Assembly (NCBI GenBank): GCA_024641255.1
Contig: JAHEDL010000086.1
Location: 1 to 6,883, forward strand
DNA length: 6,883 nucleotides
Reading direction: 5' to 3'
Origin: Pseudorhodobacter sp.
GTDB taxonomy: Bacteria; Pseudomonadota; Alphaproteobacteria; Rhodobacterales; Rhodobacteraceae
Below are positions 1 through 5,415 of this stretch, in pieces; position 1 is the first letter of the stretch, and each line of letters begins with the position of its first letter. The notes beneath the pieces are model-generated. The model saw nothing but the letters and a program-made list of their open reading frames with translations. It was not told the DNA's origin and did no database searches. A program made the translations under genes and the position numbers.

Positions 1-468
1 GACGCCATCGAAACCTTCACCGCCATTCTGGAAGAAGAACCGGAAAACGCCGTGGCCTATGCCGGGTTGATCTGCGCGCATCTGGGCAAGGGCGATCTTG
101 ATCTTGCCGAAACCTTGATCACCACCGCCCCCGGTGCGCTCGCCAAGGCGAAAGAGGTGGATGCCACCCGCGCCATGCTGGAACTGGCGCGTCAGGCGGC
201 CTCGGCTGGCCCGGAAACCGATCTGCGCGCCGCCGTGGAAAAAGACCCGAAAAACCCGCAGCTGCTGTTCGATCTTGCCACTGCGCTGCACGCCAATGGC
301 AAGGTTGAAGAAGCGGTGTCGACCCTGCTTGATCTGTTCAAACTGGATCGCGAATGGAACAACGGCGCGGCGCGGACGCAGCTTTTCACCATTTTCGACG
401 CGCTGAAGCCGCAAGATCCCATCGTTCTGGCGGGTCGGCGGCGTTTGTCGTCAATGATCTTTGCCTAA
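1..468 (+). CDS. YbbN/CnoX-like thioredoxin-TPR co-chaperone, C-terminal part (5' truncated)
   Basis: The reading frame is open from the first base and ends at TAA 466-468, giving 155 visible residues; the start lies outside the window. The visible part is all-helical and TPR-like. One repeat runs over about residues 1-35, and another over about 73-116, including ATALHANGKVEEAVSTLLDL. The C-terminal block DREWNNGAARTQLFTIFDAL and then RRRLSSMIFA (about 117-155) matches the ending I know from YbbN/CnoX proteins, which carry an N-terminal thioredoxin fold followed by TPRs and run to roughly 280-310 residues. If so, about half is present and the thioredoxin domain is missing. Family members act in the cytoplasm as holdases that hand clients to DnaK and GroEL; some lack an active CXXC, which cannot be judged here. 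The next gene starts 27 bp downstream, suggesting cotranscription. The fold is well supported; the subfamily name rests on the C-terminal motif. Confidence 0.8.
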   Translation, partial: DAIETFTAILEEEPENAVAYAGLICAHLGKGDLDLAETLITTAPGALAKAKEVDATRAMLELARQAASAGPETDLRAAVEKDPKNPQLLFDLATALHANGKVEEAVSTLLDLFKLDREWNNGAARTQLFTIFDALKPQDPIVLAGRRRLSSMIFA

Positions 469-487
469 TCGTCGCGGCGACCTAGCT

Positions 488-494
488 GGTAGGG
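488..494 (+). promoter_or_regulatory. Ribosome binding site of the LON-domain gene
   Basis: GGTAGGG ends 1 nt before ATG 496 and 4 nt before ATG 499. The spacing argues mildly that translation begins at the second ATG. No better purine tract lies in the 27-bp gap after the preceding stop. Confidence 0.45.
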
Positions 495-495
495 C

Positions 496-1137
496 ATGAT
501 GAACCTGACCGACCTGCCCGATACCCTTCCGGTTTTCCCGCTTCCGGGCGCGCTGCTGCTGCCGCGCGCCCGCCTGCCACTGCATATTTTTGAACCGCGC
601 TATATCGCGATGCTGGAAGACTGCATGAAAACCAGCCAGCGCCTGATCGGCATGGTGCAACCGCGTGAATTGCCCAATGGCGAAAAGCGGCTGTCCGCCA
701 TTGGCTGCGCCGGTCGCCTGACCGGATTTTCTGAAACCGAAGACGGTCGCTATATGATCACCCTGTCGGGCATCTGCCGCTTTCGGCTGCGCGACGAAGT
801 GCAAGGCTTTGCACCCTATCGCCGCTGCATGGTCGACTGGGCACCCTTTGGCCGCGATCTTGGCCCGGATGAAACCGACCCCGGCTTTGCCCGCGAACCG
901 TTTCTGGCGCTGCTGGCCCGCTACTTCGCCGCACGCGAACTTGGCAGCGATTGGTCTGGCATAAAATCCGCAGATACCGAATTGCTGATCAACTCGCTGT
1001 CGATGCTGCTGCCGTTCGCGCCCGAAGACAAACAGGCGCTGCTCGAGGCTCCGTCCTTGGTCACCCGCCGCGAAACCCTTGTCACCCTTATGGAATTCGC
1101 GCTGCGCTCTGGCGGCAGCGATGAGGTATTACAATGA
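496..1137 (+). CDS. Stand-alone LON substrate-binding (PUA-like) domain protein
   Basis: This 213-residue protein opens with the classic LON N-domain signature: [20 protein letters not shown] at residues 12-31, then FEPRY at 32-36. The domain continues through [23 protein letters not shown] (in pieces, residues 70-92) and RFRLRD (95-100). The rest (about 130-213) is helical and resembles the end of the family's N-domain. There is no AAA+ Walker motif and no Ser-Lys protease domain, so this is not Lon itself. Such short proteins are common in Rhodobacterales; their role is not established, though substrate or peptide binding is a reasonable inference. Two ATGs lie in tandem at 496 and 499. A GGTAGGG purine tract at 488-494 fits 499 slightly better (4-nt spacing), so one Met is uncertain. 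The stop overlaps the next gene's start as ATGA, which indicates translational coupling. Confidence 0.88.
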   Translation: MMNLTDLPDTLPVFPLPGALLLPRARLPLHIFEPRYIAMLEDCMKTSQRLIGMVQPRELPNGEKRLSAIGCAGRLTGFSETEDGRYMITLSGICRFRLRDEVQGFAPYRRCMVDWAPFGRDLGPDETDPGFAREPFLALLARYFAARELGSDWSGIKSADTELLINSLSMLLPFAPEDKQALLEAPSLVTRRETLVTLMEFALRSGGSDEVLQ

Positions 1138-1316
1138 CCGACACCCCGCAATTCGACCGCCGTATGCTGGAAGCCTTGGTGTGCCCGGTCACGCAAGCCG
1201 TGCTGTCCTATGATGCCGAAAAGCAGGAACTGATCTCGAAAGCCGCGCATCTGGCCTTTCCGATCCGCGACGGTATACCGATCATGCTGGTCAGCGAAGC
1301 CCGCCAAATCGACTGA
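1134..1316 (+). CDS. Trm112 family protein (YcaR-like)
   Basis: This 60-residue protein matches the bacterial Trm112 family along its whole length: LEALVCPVT at residues 12-20, [20 protein letters not shown] at 31-50, then MLVSEAR. The central block, with [10 protein letters not shown], is the most conserved stretch of the family. In eukaryotes and archaea Trm112 is an activating subunit of methyltransferases acting on tRNA, rRNA and release factors; bacterial members are inferred to play similar partner roles. Only one cysteine (C17) is present, where zinc-binding relatives have four, so a zinc knuckle is not expected. The start codon overlaps the stop of the LON-domain gene (ATGA 1134-1137), so translation is probably coupled. 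The stop TGA is followed after 24 nt by the repeat element at 1341. Confidence 0.92.
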   Translation: MTDTPQFDRRMLEALVCPVTQAVLSYDAEKQELISKAAHLAFPIRDGIPIMLVSEARQID

Positions 1317-1340
1317 CTTAGCACTGCCCGCAGCGTCGCT

Positions 1341-1359
1341 GCCTCCGGCGGGGATATTT
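1341..1359 (+). terminator. Possible terminator or 3'-end element for the Trm112 operon
   Basis: The RNA could fold a short CCTC/GGGG stem (one G-U pair) around a CGGC loop, followed by the U-rich ATATTT. It could instead pair with the distal copy to make a 19-bp stem. It lies 24 nt after the stop of the Trm112 gene. The local stem is weak, so the terminator role is inferred mainly from position. Confidence 0.4.
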
Positions 1360-1409
1360 AAGACCAATGTGAATGGGGGCCGCAGTGCCTTGTTGCTTCA
1401 TCTTGGCAA

Positions 1410-1428
1410 AAATATCCCCGCCGGAGGC
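1410..1428 (-). terminator. Possible terminator or 3'-end element for the hydroxylase gene
   Basis: On the minus strand this is the same 19-nt sequence as copy 1, followed by extra U residues (ATATTTTT). It lies 31 nt after the stop of the UbiH-like gene. The longer T run makes it slightly more terminator-like than copy 1. The function is inferred from position and sequence only. Confidence 0.42.
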
Positions 1429-1459
1429 TTCCGCACTGTCCACCGCGCGGCGGTTTGGC

Positions 1460-2689
1460 CTAGATCGGTCGGCCCGCCAGCAGTTTCGGCAATTCGCCCT
1501 GCAAGCCCGCCGCCTGCCGCATGAAACCGCGCCGCAGACCGGGAAGCGCGTTGACCAGCCCCAGCCCCAGATCGCGCCCCAAACGCAGCAGCGGGTTGTC
1601 GTTGGAAAACAGCCGGTTCACGCCGTCCATCCCCAGAGCAAGTGCCGTGCTGTCAAACCGCCGCCAGCGTTGATAGCGTTCCAGCACATCGGTGGCACCG
1701 ATATCTTCACCGCGCCGCGCCGCTTCGATCAGCACTTCGGCCAAGGCGCCAACATCGCGGAACCCAAGGTTCAGCCCCTGTCCGGCAATCGGATGCACGC
1801 CATGCGCCGCATCCCCCACCAGTGCCACGCGCGGCGCGACAAAGCTGTTGGCCAGCGTCAGCGACAGCGGATAGGTAAAGCGCGCGCCGGCCAATTCGAT
1901 CTCGCCCAGAAAATCGCCAAAGCGGGGGCGCAGTGCGGCAAGATAAGCGTCGTCGTCCAGCGCCTGAATGGCTTGGGCTGCGGCGTCGGTTTCGCTCCAC
2001 ACGATCGACGAATGATGGCCACCCGGCAGCGGCAAGATTGCCAGCGGGCCAGAGGGCATGAAGAACTGTTGCGCAATGCCGTGGTGGTCGCGGTCGTGCT
2101 TGATTGCGGTGACCAAAGCGGTCTGGCCATAGCCCCAGCCAGTGCGGCCGATGCCAGCGCGCTGCGCCACGCCCGACGCGCGGCCATCGCAGCCCACCAG
2201 CACCCGTGCCGTAAGTTTGCGCCCCGACGCCAGCGTCACCGCCACGCCCGTCGCAGTCACCTCTTGCGCGGTAACGCTTTCTCCCGAAATCAGGGTAAGC
2301 CCATTGGTTTGCGACATCGCCGCAAGGAAAGCCGCATATAAAAACCGGTCTTCCGCCATGAACCCCATCGGGCCTTCTTCCATTTCGGCGTGGTCGAAGG
2401 TCAGAAAGAACGGCGCGGGGCCTTGCCCGGCCACACCATCGCTGGCCTTGATCTGCAAGATCGGCTGCACCTTGTCGGCCAGCCGGGGCCAGACGCCTAC
2501 CGCTTCCAGCAGGCGTTTCGATGCGATGGCCAGCGCATAGGCGCGGCCATCGAACCCCGCCTCGGCGCGGGCCGGCGCTGGTCGCGCGTCAATCACCGTC
2601 ACCCGCAGCCCGCCCTGCGCCAGTGCCAGCCCCAAGGCCGGGCCGTTCAGCCCACCGCCCACGATCAGAATGTCAGCATCCATATCCAT
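1460..2689 (-). CDS. UbiH/UbiF/COQ6-family FAD-dependent hydroxylase
   Basis: This 409-residue flavoprotein monooxygenase has all three family fingerprints: the FAD-binding GGGLNGPALG at residues 11-20, with an acidic strand end in VIDAR (D34); the DG motif VGCDGR at 165-170; and the GD motif VGDAAHGVHPIAGQGLNLGF at 291-310, typical of ubiquinone hydroxylases. The conserved DGRAYALA (47-54) also fits. Such enzymes hydroxylate the aromatic ring of ubiquinone precursors using O2 and NAD(P)H, at the inner membrane. Alphaproteobacteria carry several paralogues (UbiH, UbiF, UbiL, UbiM) that hydroxylate different positions, and I cannot assign which one this is. Length is normal for the family. ATG at 2689 and ATG at 2683 are both plausible starts; a longer frame reaching 2896 would run through the divergent amidase and lacks homology, so I reject it. 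The gene converges on Trm112 and diverges from the amidase. Confidence 0.93.
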   Translation of the reverse strand: MDMDADILIVGGGLNGPALGLALAQGGLRVTVIDARPAPARAEAGFDGRAYALAIASKRLLEAVGVWPRLADKVQPILQIKASDGVAGQGPAPFFLTFDHAEMEEGPMGFMAEDRFLYAAFLAAMSQTNGLTLISGESVTAQEVTATGVAVTLASGRKLTARVLVGCDGRASGVAQRAGIGRTGWGYGQTALVTAIKHDRDHHGIAQQFFMPSGPLAILPLPGGHHSSIVWSETDAAAQAIQALDDDAYLAALRPRFGDFLGEIELAGARFTYPLSLTLANSFVAPRVALVGDAAHGVHPIAGQGLNLGFRDVGALAEVLIEAARRGEDIGATDVLERYQRWRRFDSTALALGMDGVNRLFSNDNPLLRLGRDLGLGLVNALPGLRRGFMRQAAGLQGELPKLLAGRPI

Positions 2690-2765
2690 GCCTGCAAATA
2701 TGGTCCAACACAGCGGATTGTCCATGCGCCGCCTTGCCGCTAGGCTGGCAAAAACGGGGATGAGC
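2690..2765. promoter_or_regulatory. Divergent promoter region between hydroxylase and amidase
   Basis: This 76-bp gap must hold the start signals of both genes. Towards the hydroxylase (minus strand) there is TGGACA (2724-2719), a 16-bp spacer and CATATT (2702-2697), a fair sigma-70-type match. Its predicted transcript start would fall at about 2690, next to ATG 2689. Towards the amidase there is TTGTCC (2718-2723), 17 bp and TAGGCT (2741-2746), which is weaker. The two -35 boxes overlap, so the promoters could interfere. These are visual matches only. Confidence 0.35.
2756..2759 (+). promoter_or_regulatory. Ribosome binding site deciding the amidase start
   Basis: GGGG lies 6 nt before ATG 2766 but directly abuts the alternative ATG 2760. 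The spacing favours 2766. Upstream in-frame ATGs, back to 2670, lie inside the divergent hydroxylase and have no comparable tract. Confidence 0.5.
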
Positions 2766-4097
2766 ATGAGCAAAACTTGGTCCAACATGACCGCCGCTGA
2801 TCTGGGGCGCGAAATCGGCAAAGGCCGCATCAACGCCGTCGAACTGACCGAATTCTTTTTGGAAAAGATCGCGCTGCATCCGCTATCCACCCGCATCTAT
2901 GCCCGCGCCACCCCGACGCGCGCGCGGGGCGAGGCGATGGGGGCTGCCGCCCGCGCCAAATCTGGTATGCGCCGGGGCCTGCTGGATGGCGTGCCGATCA
3001 GCTGGAAAGACCTGTTCGATACCGCAGGCATTGCCACCGAAGCAGGCTCCGCCCTGCTGCGCGGTCGCACCCCTGCGGTTGACGCGGCGGTTCTTACCAC
3101 CGCCACCCGCGAAGGCCTTGTTTGCCTTGGCAAAACCCATATGTCCGAACTGGCGTTTTCCGGGCTGGGGCTGAACCCTGTCACCGCCACGTCGCCCTGT
3201 ATCAACGACGAAAATGCGGTATCGGGCGGGTCGTCCTCTGGCGCGGCCACCTCGGTTGCCTATGGCATCGCCCCGGCCGCCATCGGCTCTGACACCGGCG
3301 GATCGGTGCGGATTCCGGCGGCTTGGAACGATCTGGTCGGGCTGAAAACCACGTCGGGCCGCCTGCCGCTGACCGGCACCGTGCCGCTGTGCGAAAAATT
3401 CGACACCATCGGCCCGCTGGCGCATTCGGTCGAAGATTGCGCCTTGCTTTTGGCCGCGATGGAGGGGCGAAAGCCCGCTGATCTGGCCGAAACCAGCTTG
3501 TCAAACGCCCGCTTCCTGATCCTTGATACCGTCGCGATGGAGGGTTTGCGCCCCCGCCCCGCACAAGGCTTCGAAGACGCCATCACCCGCCTGTCGCGCG
3601 CGGGTGCCCGGATTGATCACGGCAGCATCGCAGAAACCACCGAAGCGATGGCGCTGGCCGGTATCCTGTTCACCGCCGAAGCCTATGGCATCTGGCAAGA
3701 CACCATCGAAGCCGCGCCAGAAAAGATGTTCCCGCGTATCCTTGAACGCTTCCGCTCTGGCGCCAGCGTAAGCGCCACCGATTACGTCGCGGGCTGGCGT
3801 CGGCTGGAAACTCTGCGCCAGATCTGGGCCGCCAAAACCGCCGCCTATGATGCGGTGCTGATCCCCACCTCGCCCATTCTGCCGCCCGATGCGCAACGGC
3901 TGATGACCGACAACGACTATTACGTCACCGAAAATCTGCTGGCGCTGCGCAACACCCGCATCGGCAATATGTTCGGGCTTTGCGCGCTGACCCTACCCAC
4001 CGCGCAGCCGTCTTGCGGCATCACCCTGATGGCCGCGGCCGGGCAAGAAGACCGGCTGTTGCGCCTGGGCACCGCCGCCGAACGCGCCCTTGCCTGA
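2766..4097 (+). CDS. Amidase signature family hydrolase, substrate unknown
   Basis: This 443-residue protein carries the complete Ser-cisSer-Lys triad of the amidase signature family: K81 in VPISWKDLFD, S156 in SGGSSSGA and the nucleophile S180 in GSDTGGSVRIPA. The spacings (99 from Lys to Ser, 24 from Ser to Ser) are the same as in GatA. The C-terminal segment (LTLPTAQPSCGITLMA, then a leucine-rich LLRLGTAAERALA end) is also typical. The enzyme should cleave a C-N amide bond through an acyl-enzyme, in the cytoplasm since no signal peptide is seen. It is probably not the GatA subunit of the tRNA amidotransferase: it is shorter than usual for GatA, and no gatB or gatC lies beside it. The substrate cannot be read from the sequence. 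The start at 2766 is chosen for its ribosome-binding-site spacing; 2760 would add two residues. It diverges from the UbiH-like gene and precedes the aminotransferase by 129 bp on the same strand. Confidence 0.92.
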   Translation: MSKTWSNMTAADLGREIGKGRINAVELTEFFLEKIALHPLSTRIYARATPTRARGEAMGAAARAKSGMRRGLLDGVPISWKDLFDTAGIATEAGSALLRGRTPAVDAAVLTTATREGLVCLGKTHMSELAFSGLGLNPVTATSPCINDENAVSGGSSSGAATSVAYGIAPAAIGSDTGGSVRIPAAWNDLVGLKTTSGRLPLTGTVPLCEKFDTIGPLAHSVEDCALLLAAMEGRKPADLAETSLSNARFLILDTVAMEGLRPRPAQGFEDAITRLSRAGARIDHGSIAETTEAMALAGILFTAEAYGIWQDTIEAAPEKMFPRILERFRSGASVSATDYVAGWRRLETLRQIWAAKTAAYDAVLIPTSPILPPDAQRLMTDNDYYVTENLLALRNTRIGNMFGLCALTLPTAQPSCGITLMAAAGQEDRLLRLGTAAERALA

Positions 4098-4226
4098 CAG
4101 CCGGGGCGAAAAAGCCACAACCGCGCCTTGCAAGCCCCCTGCCCATATGGGTTTTTCTGGACCTCGCCGCACGATCTGGTTATCGTTGCCGCAAACGGGG
4201 CGCAATGATCCCGAGATGAGGCAGTA
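4098..4226 (+). other. Intergenic gap upstream of the aminotransferase
   Basis: These 129 bp are long enough for an independent promoter, but I see no convincing -35/-10 pair. They contain the palindrome CCCATATGGG (4142-4151) followed by TTTTT (4152-4156), whose stem is only about 3 bp and would be a weak terminator. GAGG at 4218-4221, 5 nt before ATG 4227, is the likely ribosome binding site of the aminotransferase. Confidence 0.35.
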
Positions 4227-5405
4227 ATGGCGTTTCCAGAGCGGTTTTCCAACCTGCCGGATTATGCGTTTCCGCGTTTGCGGAAGCTTCTGGACGCGCA
4301 TGCGCCCGGCGGCGAAACCATTTCCATGACCATCGGCGAACCGCGGCACCCGATGCCCGATTTCGTCGCCCCGATTCTGGCCGCCAATATCGCGGGCTTT
4401 GGGGTTTATCCGCCCAATGACGGCACCCCCGAATTGCTGACGGCAATTTCCGGCTGGCTGGGCCGTCGCTTTGGCGCAACCATTGCCGATGATCAGATCA
4501 TGGCGCTGAACGGCACCCGCGAGGGACTTTACAACGCCTGCATCGCGCTCTGCCCGGAAACCAAAGGCGGCAAACAGCCCGTCGTGCTGATGCCGAACCC
4601 GTTTTATCAAGTCTACGCGGTTGCCGCGCTGACCTGCGGTGCCGAACCGGTCTATGTTCCGGCCACCGCCGCCACCGGCTTTCTGCCCGATTATGCTGGT
4701 CTTGCGCCCGAAATTCTGGATCGCACCACCATCGCCTATATCTGCTCTCCGGCAAACCCGCAGGGCGCGGTGGCCAGCCGCGACTATTGGCTGACCCTGC
4801 TGGCACTGGCCGAAAAGCACGATTTCATCATTTTTGCCGATGAATGTTATTCCGAAATCTGGCGCAGTGCCGCCCCCGTTGGCGTGCTTGATGCCGCGCA
4901 AAACAGCGGCGCCAACCCCGAACGGGTGTTCAGCTTTCATTCGCTGTCAAAGCGGTCAAACCTGCCGGGTCTGCGGTCGGGCTTTGTGGCCGGTGGCCGT
5001 GACGGCATCGCGCGCATCCGCAAGCTGCGCTCTTTCGCCGGTGCGCCCCTGCCCCTGCCGGTGCAGCGCGTTTCCGAAGCCGCATGGAACGATGAAAGCC
5101 ATGTGCAGGCCAACCTATCGCTTTATCAGGATAAATTCCGCGCAGCCGATGAAATTTTCGCCGGATTGCAGGGCTTTCAATGCCCCGAGGGCGGGTTTTT
5201 CCTATGGCTTCCGGTCGAAGACGGCGAAGCCGCCGCACTAAAGGCTTGGACGGAAACCGGCGTGCGGGTTTTGCCGGGTGCATATTTGTCGCGTGATGCG
5301 AACGGGGAAAACCCCGGCAAAGGCTATATTCGGGTCGCCCTTGTGGCCCCCAAAGAAGAAATGCAGCGCGGGTTGGTGAAACTGCGCGACTGCCTCTACG
5401 GTTAA
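4227..5405 (+). CDS. DapC-like PLP-dependent aminotransferase (class I/II)
   Basis: This 392-residue fold-type I aminotransferase shows the expected landmarks in order: NGTREG (95-100, cofactor phosphate), Y127 in NPFYQVY (ring stacking), N177 in SPANPQGA, D205 and Y208 in FADECYSE, the Schiff-base lysine K242 in SFHSLSKRSNLPGLRSGF (R250 likely binding phosphate), and R369 in YIRVALV for the substrate carboxylate. The SLSKRSNLPGLRSGF block resembles proteobacterial DapC, the N-succinyl-LL-diaminopimelate aminotransferase of lysine and peptidoglycan precursor synthesis. Other class I enzymes share much of it, so the substrate stays probable rather than proven. Length is normal. It starts at ATG 4227 behind GAGG. 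Its TAA stop is part of the ribosome binding site of ftsK, which follows after 10 bp, so the two genes are very probably cotranscribed. The link to septum-related ftsK fits a role in cell-wall supply, but this is inference. Confidence 0.9.
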   Translation: MAFPERFSNLPDYAFPRLRKLLDAHAPGGETISMTIGEPRHPMPDFVAPILAANIAGFGVYPPNDGTPELLTAISGWLGRRFGATIADDQIMALNGTREGLYNACIALCPETKGGKQPVVLMPNPFYQVYAVAALTCGAEPVYVPATAATGFLPDYAGLAPEILDRTTIAYICSPANPQGAVASRDYWLTLLALAEKHDFIIFADECYSEIWRSAAPVGVLDAAQNSGANPERVFSFHSLSKRSNLPGLRSGFVAGGRDGIARIRKLRSFAGAPLPLPVQRVSEAAWNDESHVQANLSLYQDKFRAADEIFAGLQGFQCPEGGFFLWLPVEDGEAAALKAWTETGVRVLPGAYLSRDANGENPGKGYIRVALVAPKEEMQRGLVKLRDCLYG

Positions 5406-5408
5406 GGA
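5404..5408 (+). promoter_or_regulatory. Ribosome binding site of ftsK overlapping the upstream stop
   Basis: AAGGA starts inside the TAA stop of the aminotransferase (5403-5405) and lies 7 nt before ATG 5416. This supports 5416 as the start and suggests that ribosomes ending on the aminotransferase can reload on ftsK. Confidence 0.65.
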
Positions 5409-5415
5409 CAGGCTC

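Larger units (their letters stand above)
1341..1428. repeat. Head-to-head pair of a 19-bp element between convergent genes
   Basis: The left arm GCCTCCGGCGGGGATATTT (1341-1359) is matched perfectly by its reverse complement at 1410-1428, with a 50-nt spacer. Similarity weakens but continues past the arms when both copies are read in their own direction: copy 1 goes on AAGACCAATGTGAA, copy 2 TTGCCAAGATGAAG. This suggests two inserted or duplicated copies of one longer unit rather than a single hairpin. Each copy points away from the gene just upstream of it: 24 nt after the Trm112 stop and 31 nt after the hydroxylase stop. I recall this motif as frequent in Rhodobacterales intergenic regions. 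A bidirectional terminator or mRNA 3'-end stabiliser is the likely role. Confidence 0.8.

Noticed and set aside
1373..2341. 322-codon open frame on the plus strand, antisense to the hydroxylase
   Set aside because: It is the mirror of a real gene with strong third-position GC bias. Its protein is Arg/Gln/Ala-rich with no recognisable domain, and its start lies inside the repeat spacer.
2670..2896. Extended N-termini for both the hydroxylase (to 2896) and the amidase (from 2670)
   Set aside because: The extensions would overlap each other on opposite strands and lie outside the conserved domains. The internal starts sit just before the FAD motif and behind a GGGG ribosome binding site respectively.
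4103..4138. GGGGC and GCCCC as a hairpin after the amidase stop
   Set aside because: The stem is only 5 bp with a 26-nt loop and no T run follows.
4142..4156. CCCATATGGG followed by TTTTT as an intrinsic terminator after the amidase
   Set aside because: The hairpin would have only about three G-C pairs around a 4-nt loop, too weak to call.
3993..4940. 315-codon open frame on the minus strand across the amidase end and the aminotransferase
   Set aside because: It is antisense to two well-supported enzymes, composed mostly of Gly/Arg/Gln, and shows no domain.
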